A stretch of DNA of 64,000 nucleotides from Bacteroidota bacterium (GTDB lineage Bacteria; Bacteroidota; Bacteroidia; Bacteroidales; F082). The notes under the pieces are model-generated. The model was not told the DNA's origin. It saw only the letters and a list, made by a program, of their open reading frames with translations, and did not search any database. Shown piece after piece: positions 52,093 to 61,700 of this stretch (within the stretch, counting starts at the first letter, position 1; each line of letters begins with the position of its first letter). The DNA lies in assembly GCA_016845175.1 (NCBI GenBank), contig JAERTD010000024.1, forward strand, positions 38,895 to 102,894, given 5' to 3'. Position numbers and translations under genes: made by a program.

Positions 52093-53195
52093 ATATTATA
52101 CACCTTGTGCTGGGAAAAGCAAACCCAAACCGTATGAATGGTGTAAATAAGGTGGTATATCATCTGGCCAATTCACAAGCCAGGCAAGGTCACACTGTTG
52201 AGGTTTGGGGTATCACAACCGATCCTGGTGCTCCAGCAGCTTTTGATAGAGACTTTTCTCTTAAGTTGTTCCAAAGCTGTCAGCTGGGATTGTCTTCTCA
52301 GCTGGTTAAGGCCATCAGGGAATTAAACACTCATACTACCTTTCATATACATGGTGGCTTTATTTTTGATTTCTTCCTGGTTAGCCGCCACTTGAAAAAA
52401 AGTCATATTTCCTTCGTATTTACTCCCCATGGAGCCTACAACCGAGTGGCCATGGAAAGAAGTAAATACACAAAGAAACTGTACTTTCCACTCTTCGAGA
52501 AGTCCTTATTGAAAAGGGCTAAATATATCCATTTGATTGGAAAGAGTGAGGGCGCAGTGGTAGGTGATATGTTCGATAAAGACAAATTCAAACTTATCCC
52601 CAATGGTCAAACTAGTAGTGGGATGGCAACTTATACAGCTAATGGAAGCGTCCCCGTTTTCGGGTTTATGGGTCGCATAGATATACACACCAAAGGACTC
52701 GATTTATTATTAAAGGGTTTTGCCAACTATAAAATGAATTGCCAGGGGAAGGGAATTTTGATAATCATGGGAGGAGGGGTCGAACTGCAAAAGCTTAAGC
52801 TCGATGCCATTGAATTGGGTATACAGGATGCTGTGCAATTTCCTGGTGCTGTTTTTGGGAAAGAAAAACTGCAGATGCTTAGCCGGCTAACAGCTTTCTA
52901 CCACACCTCACGTAATGAAGGGATGCCGGGAGCAGTTCTCGAAGCTGCCTCACTGGGTATTCCGTGTGTGGTGAGCGAAGAAACAAATGTTAAATCCTAT
53001 GTGGAAGATTTCCAGGCAGGAATTGGCCTTGCAAAGAATACTGTGAAACATATTACCGAAAGTTTATCGTATTTAGAGAAACTCCACGACCATCAAAACC
53101 TGAAACCGTTGTCAGCAAATGCACAACGTATGATAAAGCAGGCTTTTAACTGGGATGTGATATCAGCAGAAATGTGTGAGCTTTATGCTAGCTAA
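52077..53195 (+). CDS. Glycosyltransferase family 4
   Basis: 372 residues, GT-B fold: N-terminal half with GVNKVVYHLANSQARQGH (acceptor side) and C-terminal half with FGFMGRIDIHTKGLDLLL and the E-x7-E donor motif SRNEGMPGAVLEAASLGIPCV. Cytosolic, membrane-associated. Adds one sugar to the repeat unit; donor unknown. Overlaps wzx and wzy genes. Confidence 0.9.
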   Translation: METRLNIIHLVLGKANPNRMNGVNKVVYHLANSQARQGHTVEVWGITTDPGAPAAFDRDFSLKLFQSCQLGLSSQLVKAIRELNTHTTFHIHGGFIFDFFLVSRHLKKSHISFVFTPHGAYNRVAMERSKYTKKLYFPLFEKSLLKRAKYIHLIGKSEGAVVGDMFDKDKFKLIPNGQTSSGMATYTANGSVPVFGFMGRIDIHTKGLDLLLKGFANYKMNCQGKGILIIMGGGVELQKLKLDAIELGIQDAVQFPGAVFGKEKLQMLSRLTAFYHTSRNEGMPGAVLEAASLGIPCVVSEETNVKSYVEDFQAGIGLAKNTVKHITESLSYLEKLHDHQNLKPLSANAQRMIKQAFNWDVISAEMCELYAS

Positions 53196-54474
53196 ACAGC
53201 CTGATATATTACCCTCTCGAACTGCTTTGGCATTCCGTCTGGTCATGCTGCTGGCGTTGATGATTACAGGTTATTTTACTGTTTCTGAAAACGTCGCCTT
53301 GACCCGTGTGGTCAAAGTGTTGTTGCGATTGTCAACAACTGTTATTATTTATATGGAATACAGGAGGTTGTCTCGAATATACATTGCCTCATTTCGCCAC
53401 TCCAATACACTGGCATTTTTCTTCTACCTGATGTATTTATTGCTGGGGTTGTCCTCTCTCATGTGGTCCACGAAGCCTGGGTATTCACTGCTGCAATTGC
53501 TAATGACCAGCCAGAGCCTTTTCTTCTGTTATTTCTTCATAAAAACAATTTTACTTTATAATGCTTTTAATAAGGATCAGGAGCTTTCTTTACACTGCAT
53601 ATTTGGACAGGCTATTTTTCTTATACTGTTGGTGTTTGTGGCGGGTAGATGGATTGAGCCAGATTCGTTTTTCAGGTTAACACATGGGGGAGAGGAAGCA
53701 AGGCTGGGAGGTTATTTCATGAACCCTAATGAGTTGGGAATGCTAGCAGTTGTTGCCCTATCCATGTATATGATCGATTTTCACCGGAGAGGATTCTCCT
53801 TGTATAACGCTTTTATGTTTGCCTTGGTGTTATATGCCCTGATCATGACAGGATCCAGGTCCTCTATGATTGGTTTTTTGCTCATCGTATTATATTTCAT
53901 AAAGCAGTCGGATAATGCCAAATTAAAAGCAACCATCTACCTTATGGTTTTGGTGTCCATTCCTTTTATTGTGCAGATGATTTTCATTAAACAGGGTGAT
54001 TTGTCAGAAGTACTGAGCATGACTGGAAGGTTGCCCTTTTGGAAAGCCCTGATCACAGAAAGTCTGCCTCGCGAGCCTTATTTTGGTTTCGGTTTTATGA
54101 GAATTGCCTATAAGGATGCTTTTCAGGGCGTCCATACCTATGCAGGCCAAATGACCCACAATACTTTCATACAGGTGCTATTAAATTTGGGTTTCGTGGG
54201 ACTATTTATTGCTTGTGTTCAGCTGTTTTTTACGGTGCGTGCAGCAATATTAGCCACCGACAATTATAGGGTAAAATTCTTTATGGGTGTCTTTATTCCC
54301 ATTATTATCAACTCCTTTACTGAGTTTGGTATTTTCGGAGAAAGCAACTATGGTATATTGTTCTGGCAGTTTCTCATCTTTCTCTTCTTGATACAATACA
54401 ATCCCCAGCTAAACCGCTACCAAAAGGTCTTGTTTAAGATCCGTGGCCTGAATCCAGCATTAGTTTCAAATTGA
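53185..54474 (+). CDS. O-antigen ligase/polymerase family protein (Wzy-like)
   Basis: 429 residues from ATG 53185 (a GTG at 53176 is also in frame), about ten to twelve membrane helices. MTGSRSSMIGFLLIVLYF and the periplasmic loop GFGFMRIAYKDAFQGVHTYAGQMTHNTFIQ (two conserved Arg/His regions) are characteristic of the Wzy/WaaL superfamily. Given Wzx and Wzc in the same operon, polymerisation of repeat units (Wzy) is the most likely role. Confidence 0.86.
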   Translation: MLAKQPDILPSRTALAFRLVMLLALMITGYFTVSENVALTRVVKVLLRLSTTVIIYMEYRRLSRIYIASFRHSNTLAFFFYLMYLLLGLSSLMWSTKPGYSLLQLLMTSQSLFFCYFFIKTILLYNAFNKDQELSLHCIFGQAIFLILLVFVAGRWIEPDSFFRLTHGGEEARLGGYFMNPNELGMLAVVALSMYMIDFHRRGFSLYNAFMFALVLYALIMTGSRSSMIGFLLIVLYFIKQSDNAKLKATIYLMVLVSIPFIVQMIFIKQGDLSEVLSMTGRLPFWKALITESLPREPYFGFGFMRIAYKDAFQGVHTYAGQMTHNTFIQVLLNLGFVGLFIACVQLFFTVRAAILATDNYRVKFFMGVFIPIIINSFTEFGIFGESNYGILFWQFLIFLFLIQYNPQLNRYQKVLFKIRGLNPALVSN

Positions 54475-54557
54475 GACACGGACTCATAATGGAACACCTC
54501 GCTTCTTCCCGCTATTTCTAAAGCGCAGATAATCAATAATATAGAATTTGTTTTTGG

Positions 54558-54590
54558 CTTGGCATATGATTGGTACTTTGCTTTGCCAAG
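54558..54590. promoter_or_regulatory. Inverted repeat with weak sigma-54-like motif inside the operon
   Basis: CTTGGC (54558-54563) and GCCAAG (54585-54590) can pair. The same segment holds TGGCAT-ATGAT-TGGTA (54560-54575), echoing the sigma-54 site at 47245 but with GT for the essential GC at -12. The 182-base gap between the wzy and fusion genes is the first break in the operon; besides this it contains a small stem CGCT...AGCG (54510-54525) and nothing else recognised. Confidence 0.3.
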
Positions 54591-54656
54591 GCACAATCCC
54601 AATGGAGGATTAGCCAAAGAGAATAAAATGTAAGAAATGCTAAACCTCATAAACCA

Positions 54657-57215
54657 ATGAAAAGTACTATTACACAAACAGATATTGACATCCTTTCCAA
54701 GGCATTTTTTGGGAATGCCAAGTCTCAAATAATTGGAGATAAAAAACTTAATAAAGATAGTGCCCATGATGCTGTTATCGACCTGAATCAAGGGAAGAGA
54801 ACAATCGAAGGCTTGAAAAGAGAGGTTTGGCAGTATATCAGCAATTCTGACGGAAGCCTGCGCTGGGTTTTCAAAAGAAAGGACAAACGTCCTCATTTTC
54901 TTGACTTTTATATGGTTTCTGGTTGGCGTTCCTGGCTGTATGTCTGTGCCGTTAAAATTTTATTCCTATTGGGATTAAAGAGATTGATCATTCAAGGTCA
55001 GTTTTCCATCTACTATAAGGATGTTTTATATGCACACCAATACATGACAGACGATAAACATGACGGGTTTTCAGTATTCACGGGAACAGTGGGGCCCAAC
55101 AGGAAAATTGTCCTGGCTTTAAGAAAAGGATCTAAACACACCCACTTTGTAAAAATTCCAGTTACTGAAAGATCAGCAAATATGGTTGACCACGAGGTAG
55201 AAATGCTTCAACATATGCAGCAATTGAATTTAAATAAGATGATCACGCCAAAAGCTATCAAAAAAGGAGCTGTAGGTATTTTTTCTAAACTATCCGGCCA
55301 GCTTTTCGGAAGAGTATTGCATCTTGGCAGACAGCATATTGAAGCTTTGACTGAATTGCATAATGCTACGCAACATACACAATCCCTGAGTGAGTCCACT
55401 TTTAGTGCTGACATAGAAACACGCGTTAGGTCATTGAAACAAGGTAGTCTGGTTCACCGCTCCGATGAGCTGTTGAATAACATAAAGGAGAAATGGTCAA
55501 CAATTGATAAAACACAGAAAGTCAATTGGTCTCTGGCACACGGAGATTTCACTCCTTGGAATATGTTCGTATCGCAAAACACACTTCAAGTCTATGATTG
55601 GGAACTTGCAGAAAACCAAAAGCCTGCTTTGTATGATTTGTTTCACTTTGTATTTCAAAGTGGGATTCTGGTTCTTCATGAATCCTTTGACTCCATTTAC
55701 AGGAAAATCCTTACGATTACAGAAGAGCCAGATATAAAGGCACTTATCCAGAATAACACTATTGATGTCAATCAAAACCTATTGCTGTATGTATTGGATG
55801 TTTCGTCCTATTACTTGGGGGTTTACCAAGAGCAGGAAAAAGTACACCTACAGGTGGCATGGCTTATGGATGTCTGGGTGAAAGCCTTACAGGTTCTCGG
55901 GAGTCCAAGACTGGAACAAAATCAAAGAGATGTTTTTATCAGAGAGGTGTTCCCAAGATTTTCCAACAATAAGTATGCAATACTCAAACAGTTAGGCTCC
56001 AGCTTGGAGGGGCTGGAAGAAGCTGCAGATATTGATCTGTTTTCTGACAAGCACAATACCTCAGAGATGCTCAAATTATGTATGAACCATAAGCTGGTCT
56101 CCAAATTAAAAATCCGCAGACGATCATATATGACAGTGGCCGAATTGTTTTTTAGGGATGGTGGCTATTTGAGCATTGATTTTATTCACCAATTCAAACG
56201 GAAACACCTCTCGTATATAGATCCGGCTTTGCTAACCAGGAATATGAGTGCTGATAAAAATGGCCTGAAATATGCCTCTTCACTGGCCAACCTTCACTAT
56301 ATCTATCTATTCTACACCCTCAATCACTCAGAAGTACCACGTCGCTACCAAAACTGGTTCAAACGACTACCCGAAGTTGAAAAATCAAATCTCATGGAGG
56401 CCTGGAATAACTATTATGAGACTGAAACAGATATGGAAGCATTGTTTAACTATACCCATGAGAAAAGAATCAGCTGGATAAATTTGATAAAGAAACAGAG
56501 AAACAACAGAGGGTTCTTTGGTATAAAAAACCAGTTGTTTTATGGGATCGACCATATAAAGTCTATGTTTCAGCCAAGTGGTTTTGTGATCAGTTTTTCA
56601 GGTGTTGATGGTGCCGGTAAATCAACGGTCATTGAAGCAGTAAGTGCCCGATTGGAAAAACAGTTTAGGAGGCAGGTCGTGGTGTTAAGACACCGGCCAT
56701 CGGTGCTGCCCATACTGAGTGCTTACAAATACGGTAAGGAACAGGCTGAACAAAGAAGTATGAGTAGTTTACCACGCACCGGGAACAACAACAGTGTGTT
56801 GTCCTCCTTGTTACGATTCGCTTACTATTATGCAGATTATTTGGTTGGCCAATTGGTGGTTTATTCTAAATATCTGGTAAATAATAAAATAGTTCTCTAC
56901 GACCGTTATTATTTCGATTTTATAAATGATAACCGCAGAACCAATCTGGTTTTACCACCCGGATTGGCACGGCTGCTGTTCAGATTTGTTAACAAACCTC
57001 ATTTAAATGTATTCCTGTATGCTGATCCGGATATCATCGTGAAGAGGAAACAAGAACTTTCAACTGAGAATATTGTAGCGCTTACTCAGGGCTACAAAGA
57101 ACTCTTCACTGATTTTGACAGTAAATACCGAAAGTCATCCTATGTGCAGATTGAAAATGTTCATTTGGAGCATACCGTGGAGAAGATTATGCATCAGTTT
57201 TCATTAAGTGTTTAA
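54657..57215 (+). CDS. Triple fusion: APH-like kinase + nucleotidyltransferase-like + thymidylate-kinase-like
   Basis: 852 residues, no signal or clear membrane segment. Residues ~100-420 look like an aminoglycoside/choline-kinase fold: FVKIP with Lys166, Glu180 in the following helix, catalytic loop AHGDFTPWNMF (His295, Asp297, Asn302) and VYDWE (Asp314). Residues ~435-640 begin with LGSSLEGLEEAADIDLF (446-462), the G-S...D-x-D pattern of nucleotidyltransferases. Residues ~640-852 hold a P-loop SGVDGAGKST (648-657), DRYYFD (749-754) and a LID-like stretch, as in thymidylate kinase-like enzymes. Lying in a capsule operon, it probably phosphorylates or activates a sugar or lipid carrier. I do not know a described protein with all three parts. 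Confidence 0.82.
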   Translation: MKSTITQTDIDILSKAFFGNAKSQIIGDKKLNKDSAHDAVIDLNQGKRTIEGLKREVWQYISNSDGSLRWVFKRKDKRPHFLDFYMVSGWRSWLYVCAVKILFLLGLKRLIIQGQFSIYYKDVLYAHQYMTDDKHDGFSVFTGTVGPNRKIVLALRKGSKHTHFVKIPVTERSANMVDHEVEMLQHMQQLNLNKMITPKAIKKGAVGIFSKLSGQLFGRVLHLGRQHIEALTELHNATQHTQSLSESTFSADIETRVRSLKQGSLVHRSDELLNNIKEKWSTIDKTQKVNWSLAHGDFTPWNMFVSQNTLQVYDWELAENQKPALYDLFHFVFQSGILVLHESFDSIYRKILTITEEPDIKALIQNNTIDVNQNLLLYVLDVSSYYLGVYQEQEKVHLQVAWLMDVWVKALQVLGSPRLEQNQRDVFIREVFPRFSNNKYAILKQLGSSLEGLEEAADIDLFSDKHNTSEMLKLCMNHKLVSKLKIRRRSYMTVAELFFRDGGYLSIDFIHQFKRKHLSYIDPALLTRNMSADKNGLKYASSLANLHYIYLFYTLNHSEVPRRYQNWFKRLPEVEKSNLMEAWNNYYETETDMEALFNYTHEKRISWINLIKKQRNNRGFFGIKNQLFYGIDHIKSMFQPSGFVISFSGVDGAGKSTVIEAVSARLEKQFRRQVVVLRHRPSVLPILSAYKYGKEQAEQRSMSSLPRTGNNNSVLSSLLRFAYYYADYLVGQLVVYSKYLVNNKIVLYDRYYFDFINDNRRTNLVLPPGLARLLFRFVNKPHLNVFLYADPDIIVKRKQELSTENIVALTQGYKELFTDFDSKYRKSSYVQIENVHLEHTVEKIMHQFSLSV

Positions 57216-57226
57216 AATATTTTGCA

Positions 57227-57967
57227 ATGAAAAAAATAATTGAAAGAATCATCAGACTGCGTGATCCGGAATTCGTTCTTGATACTGCTACTGACAGCCG
57301 TTTATTGTTTATTCTGACATTTGACAAAACCAGGTCTCTACTCCGTGGCTTAAGATTACTAAGCGCATTTCGCAAACCAAAATTCCTGATGTTAGGAAAA
57401 GGAGTACGCTTTTTCAATATCCGCAATATTTCATTGGGACGAATGGTGAAGCTGGAAGACTATGTCTTTCTATCAGGTATGGGGAAAGGCCAGTTGAAAA
57501 TAGGCAACAACTCAGGAATTGGAGCTTTCAGCCGATTGGTAGTGTCTACCACCTTGAATGATCTGGGTGCCGGTATAACTATCGGAAACAATGTAGGTAT
57601 CGGGGAATTCGCCTATCTGGGAGGCGCGGGAGGTCTGAAAATTGGAGATGAATCAATTATTGGTCAGTATTTTAGTTGCCATCCTGAGAACCATAATTTC
57701 GATACTCCAGGAGTGGCCATCAGACGACAAGGTACGACTCGAAAAGGAATCTCAGTTGGTAAAAACTGTTGGATTGGATCTAAAGTTAGCATACTGGATG
57801 GTGTCAGCATTGGTGATAACTGCGTAATTGCAGCTGGATCGGTTGTGACTAAATCCATGCCTTCTGATGTCGTAATAGGAGGGGTTCCTGCAAAAGTTAT
57901 CAAGTCTATTGTCTCAGAAGCTACGGTGGAACAATCAAATGTTAACCTTCAACTAAAAAGAGCCTAA
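57227..57967 (+). CDS. Acyltransferase with left-handed beta-helix (hexapeptide repeats)
   Basis: 246 residues. Hexapeptide repeats from about residue 75 on: LKIGNNSGIG, ITIGNNVGIG, LKIGDESIIG, then the LbH acetyltransferase end ISVGKNCWIGSKVSILDGV, SIGDNCVIAAGSVV and VIGGVPAKVIK with catalytic His in SCHPENHNF. Probably O-acetylates a sugar of the repeat unit using acetyl-CoA. 11 bp after the fusion gene. Confidence 0.87.
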   Translation: MKKIIERIIRLRDPEFVLDTATDSRLLFILTFDKTRSLLRGLRLLSAFRKPKFLMLGKGVRFFNIRNISLGRMVKLEDYVFLSGMGKGQLKIGNNSGIGAFSRLVVSTTLNDLGAGITIGNNVGIGEFAYLGGAGGLKIGDESIIGQYFSCHPENHNFDTPGVAIRRQGTTRKGISVGKNCWIGSKVSILDGVSIGDNCVIAAGSVVTKSMPSDVVIGGVPAKVIKSIVSEATVEQSNVNLQLKRA

Positions 57968-57968
57968 A

Positions 57969-59216
57969 ATGAATTCTGAAAATACTACAGTTTTAGCTAC
58001 AGCTTATGCCGTTAATCCTTTCAAAGGATCTGAAGATGGTATGGGATGGAATTTTATAATGCAAATAGCCAGGTATAGAAAAGTAATTGCCATCACCCGG
58101 GAGAACAATGAGACTGATATCAATGCCTATATGGATGCCAATCCCTCACCGGTATATGAAAATGTAAGCTTTAAATACTATGATCTGCCTTATTATTTGA
58201 GGTTTTGGAAAAAGGGATCAAGAGGTGCCATGTTATATTATTTTCTTTGGCAACTGTTGTTGCCTGGCTTTGTAAGAAAGCATGATTGGTCCTATGGCAT
58301 AACCCACAACCTGAATTTTCACAACGACTGGACTCCATCCTTTTTATGGCGATTGAATAAACCATTTATTTGGGGGCCTGTAGGGCATCACCCAAAGATT
58401 CCGAAACAGTATTTGCTGCCAACTTATGGATTGAAATCCTATGTTAAAGATAGGTTTATCTGGATGGTTAAGAATTTTTTCTGGCATTTGGATCCCTTCT
58501 TGAAGATGTCAAGAAAAAAAGCAGATCAGATACTAGTAATGAATACTGCTTCTAGGAAAACACTTAAATCCCAACAGCACAAAGCTAGGTTAATGCCTTC
58601 TGTAGCCACTGAATATGTGAACCTGGCCGACCCAATACCGAAAGAAAAATTTCGGGCCTTATCTGTTGGCAGATTTGTGCCTCTCAAAGGATTCGATCTG
58701 ACCTTGAAGTCTTTTGCAGCATTTTATAAGAAACTTAGCCTTGAGGAACAGAAAAAAGTGGAGTTGATCCTGGTAGGAAAAGGTTCCTATTTCGACGCCA
58801 TGAAAGTGTTGGCTGAAGACTTAAAGATTTCATCCGTGACAAGGATTATCCCATGGATTAAACGAGAACAACTTGATGCTATCTACAGGGATGCATCTGT
58901 GTTTTTATTTCCTTCTCACGAAGGGGCAGGTATGGTAGTTGCTGAGGCCTTTTCATACGGTCTTCCTGTGGTGTCACTTGATAATTCTGGTCCTGGCGAA
59001 TTCCTTTCAGATGATACTGGCATTCGCGTACCCCATGGTTCATATGATGCTACTGTTAATGGTCTTGCCAACGCTGTCAATAGCCTCTTTAAGTCCGAGA
59101 TTTTAAGAAAATCGAAATCTGAATCAGCAAGAAATCGATATGAAGAACTCTTTGATTGGAATGTAAAGGGAGATCAATTGGATCAGTTGTATGAAAACCT
59201 CCCAAACATTTCCTAA
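57969..59216 (+). CDS. Glycosyltransferase family 4
   Basis: 415 residues, GT-B: N-terminal TAYAVNPFKGSEDGMGWNF (glycine-rich acceptor/donor loop) and C-terminal LSVGRFVPLKGFDLTLKSF with FPSHEGAGMVVAEAFSYGLPVV (E-x7-E). One base after the acyltransferase stop. Sugar specificity unknown. Confidence 0.9.
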   Translation: MNSENTTVLATAYAVNPFKGSEDGMGWNFIMQIARYRKVIAITRENNETDINAYMDANPSPVYENVSFKYYDLPYYLRFWKKGSRGAMLYYFLWQLLLPGFVRKHDWSYGITHNLNFHNDWTPSFLWRLNKPFIWGPVGHHPKIPKQYLLPTYGLKSYVKDRFIWMVKNFFWHLDPFLKMSRKKADQILVMNTASRKTLKSQQHKARLMPSVATEYVNLADPIPKEKFRALSVGRFVPLKGFDLTLKSFAAFYKKLSLEEQKKVELILVGKGSYFDAMKVLAEDLKISSVTRIIPWIKREQLDAIYRDASVFLFPSHEGAGMVVAEAFSYGLPVVSLDNSGPGEFLSDDTGIRVPHGSYDATVNGLANAVNSLFKSEILRKSKSESARNRYEELFDWNVKGDQLDQLYENLPNIS

Positions 59217-59283
59217 ACCAAACGCAATATTTTATAGCTGAAAATGGCTAGAGAACTATACTTATAACTTAATTAATAAAAAG

Positions 59284-60375
59284 ATGAGTAAGATAATAGG
59301 AATCCATGTTTTCAATGATTATAGCGGAAGTCCATTGGTTTTTCGTCAGGCTTTAGAAGGATTTGTTGCACAAAAAAGAAAGGTAGAACTGTATACATCC
59401 AGGGCTTCTTCGAAAGGTTTTTTGTCAGGAATTCCTGGGGTGGTAGATAAATTCTTTCCTTACAAACGATATAATAATAAGGGACTTACCATGCTTAGCT
59501 TTTTTATTGGGCAGTTTGTGTTATTCCTGAAGGTCCTTGGCAATGTCCGCGGAAGAGATATTATTTACGTAAACACCATATTGCCATTTGGAGCAGCGCT
59601 GGCTGGTCGGCTTCTCGGTAAAAGAGTCATTTATCATATGCATGAAACCTCTATCAGTCCAAGGATGTTTAAAGCTTTTCTTCTTTGGATGGTGAGAATC
59701 ACCGCCTCTGATGCCATTTATGTTTCTGACTTTCTACGAAAACAGGAACCTTTAACAGGCATTGAAAGTCATACAGTATATAACGCCTTGCCTGAGTCAT
59801 TTGTAAAAAAGGCAGACACCCATCATTCGGTTAACAATCATAAATACAATATCCTTATGCTTTGCTCACTGAAGCTTTACAAAGGTGTTCATGAATTTGT
59901 GAGTCTGGCTAACTCAATGAATTCCTTCAGTTTCGACCTGGTATTAAATGCATCCATTAATGAAATTAAGGCATTTTTTAATGAGAAAGATCTTCCAGAA
60001 AACCTTAGTATTCATCCCGCACAAGAAGATGTTCACCGTTTTTACAGGCAGGCAGATGTGGTATTAAACCTATCCCATACTGATAAATGGATTGAGACTT
60101 TTGGCATGACTATTCTTGAGGCCATGAATTATGGTATACCGGTGATCGTACCCCCCAAAGGAGGTGTGACAGAGCTGGTTAAGGAAGGCTATAATGGTTT
60201 TCAAATAGAATCCAATGATCTGGAGCTTATAAGCAGGCGGATTATAGAACTTTTTACTACACCGACCCTTTACAATTCCATGGCCATACATGCTAAGAAA
60301 AAATCGAAAGAGTTTTCTGTCCATCAAATGCAATTCAGGCTCGAACAAATTTTAGATGCTGGATACATATCTTAG
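59284..60375 (+). CDS. Glycosyltransferase family 4
   Basis: 363 residues. FNDYSGSPLVFRQALEGF as the N-terminal loop, HMHETSISPRMFK, MLCSLKLYKGVHEFVSLA and KWIETFGMTILEAMNYGIPV (E-x7-E, Glu at both ends). Part of the same operon, 67 bp after the previous gene. Specificity unknown. Confidence 0.9.
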   Translation: MSKIIGIHVFNDYSGSPLVFRQALEGFVAQKRKVELYTSRASSKGFLSGIPGVVDKFFPYKRYNNKGLTMLSFFIGQFVLFLKVLGNVRGRDIIYVNTILPFGAALAGRLLGKRVIYHMHETSISPRMFKAFLLWMVRITASDAIYVSDFLRKQEPLTGIESHTVYNALPESFVKKADTHHSVNNHKYNILMLCSLKLYKGVHEFVSLANSMNSFSFDLVLNASINEIKAFFNEKDLPENLSIHPAQEDVHRFYRQADVVLNLSHTDKWIETFGMTILEAMNYGIPVIVPPKGGVTELVKEGYNGFQIESNDLELISRRIIELFTTPTLYNSMAIHAKKKSKEFSVHQMQFRLEQILDAGYIS

Positions 60376-60489
60376 TTTCAAAATGAAACAACTGTATTGA
60401 TTTAAAACAATTGCTAGTAGGGATATATTTTTAAAATCCACATAATCAAATAGATAGGGTTCTGGCATCATTTAAGTAAATACCAAAAC

Positions 60490-61698
60490 ATGAGAAGAAA
60501 GAAAAAAATAGCCATTATAGGCACTGTTGGGGTCCCTGCAAAATATGGGGGATTCGAAACTTTGGTACACCATCTGGTACTTCATTTGGCAGATTCATTT
60601 AATCTGCATGTTTACAACAGTAGTAAGGCCTATGAAAAAGCCGAAAGGTCTAAGTATTGGAAAAACGCAAGAGTACACTACCTGCCTTTCAATGCTAACG
60701 GATTGAGCAGTATATGGTATGATATAATTTCAATGATTCATGCACTTTTTTATGCTGACATTATTCTGGTACTGGGTGTGTCCGGTGGAATTTTTATTCC
60801 GTTTATCAGAATATTCAGTCGAAAAAAAATAGTAGTGAATATTGATGGATTGGAATGGCGTCGTGATAAGTGGCACCCTTTGGCCAAACGATTTTTGAAA
60901 TTTTCAGAGTTTCTTGCAGTAAAGTTCAGTCATGCCGATATCACAGACAACAAAATGATTAAGCGATACGCTGCCATTTTTTATAAATCCCTTAGCCATT
61001 TAATTGCTTATGGTGCTGATCATTGTAAACCACTGGCAATGGACAAAAGTCTGAAATCTGAGTATCCTTTCATCGGATTTCCATATGCCTTTAAAGTTGC
61101 CAGGATTGAGCCCGAAAATAATATACATATGGTTGTAGAGGCTTTTGCTGATATGCCACACAAAAACCTCGTCATTGTGGGGAATTGGCAAAACAGTACT
61201 TATGGAATTGAGCTAAAAGACAAGTATAGCAAATTCAATAATATATATATGCTTGACCCAATTTATGACCAAAGGCGTTTGGATATGTTACGGTCTAATT
61301 GTTTCATATACATCCATGGCCACAGTGCTGGTGGTACAAATCCTTCTCTTGTTGAGGCCATGTACCTGGGCTTGCCTGTAATGGCTTTCCATGCCTCTTA
61401 TAATGTTGCTACCACACATAATGCAGCACTCTATTTTGGTAGTGTGTCAGAACTAAAAAAATTGTTGAACAATCAACGATTAAATGCCCTGAGAAGTATG
61501 GGCTCAAAGATGAATCATATTGCGCAACGCCACTATTTATGGGAAATTATAGCCATGAAATACGGTAATATTTTCCATAGCTTCGATTATAAATATGTAA
61601 AAAAGAAGATTGATGCCAGAGTGTCATTATTAGATAATAGGATTCTTCTGGAGAATAAGCTGTCCCATCTGTCTTATGTAAAACCTTTTTACGAATAG
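60490..61698 (+). CDS. DUF1972-type glycosyltransferase
   Basis: 402 residues. The start IAIIGTVGVPAKYGGFETLV is the DUF1972 signature found in rhamnosyl/galactosyltransferases of polysaccharide clusters; the C-terminal domain has ARIEPENNIHMVVEAF and GHSAGGTNPSLVEAMYLGLP. The family often adds the second sugar after the WecA/priming enzyme, whose gene follows after 2 bp. In the 114-base gap before it lies TGGCATCATTTAAGTA (60463-60478), a poor sigma-54-like string. Confidence 0.88.
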   Translation: MRRKKKIAIIGTVGVPAKYGGFETLVHHLVLHLADSFNLHVYNSSKAYEKAERSKYWKNARVHYLPFNANGLSSIWYDIISMIHALFYADIILVLGVSGGIFIPFIRIFSRKKIVVNIDGLEWRRDKWHPLAKRFLKFSEFLAVKFSHADITDNKMIKRYAAIFYKSLSHLIAYGADHCKPLAMDKSLKSEYPFIGFPYAFKVARIEPENNIHMVVEAFADMPHKNLVIVGNWQNSTYGIELKDKYSKFNNIYMLDPIYDQRRLDMLRSNCFIYIHGHSAGGTNPSLVEAMYLGLPVMAFHASYNVATTHNAALYFGSVSELKKLLNNQRLNALRSMGSKMNHIAQRHYLWEIIAMKYGNIFHSFDYKYVKKKIDARVSLLDNRILLENKLSHLSYVKPFYE

Positions 61699-61700
61699 CC

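Noticed and set aside
54417..54896. 159-codon minus-strand open frame over the wzy/fusion gap
   Set aside because: Antisense to the operon and overlapping the ends of two good genes; no recognisable motif.
52077..60375. T9SS-linked A-LPS locus
   Set aside because: No diagnostic A-LPS gene was seen; Wza/Wzc/Wzx/Wzy point to a Wzy-dependent capsule or exopolysaccharide, although the products cannot be told apart from sequence alone.
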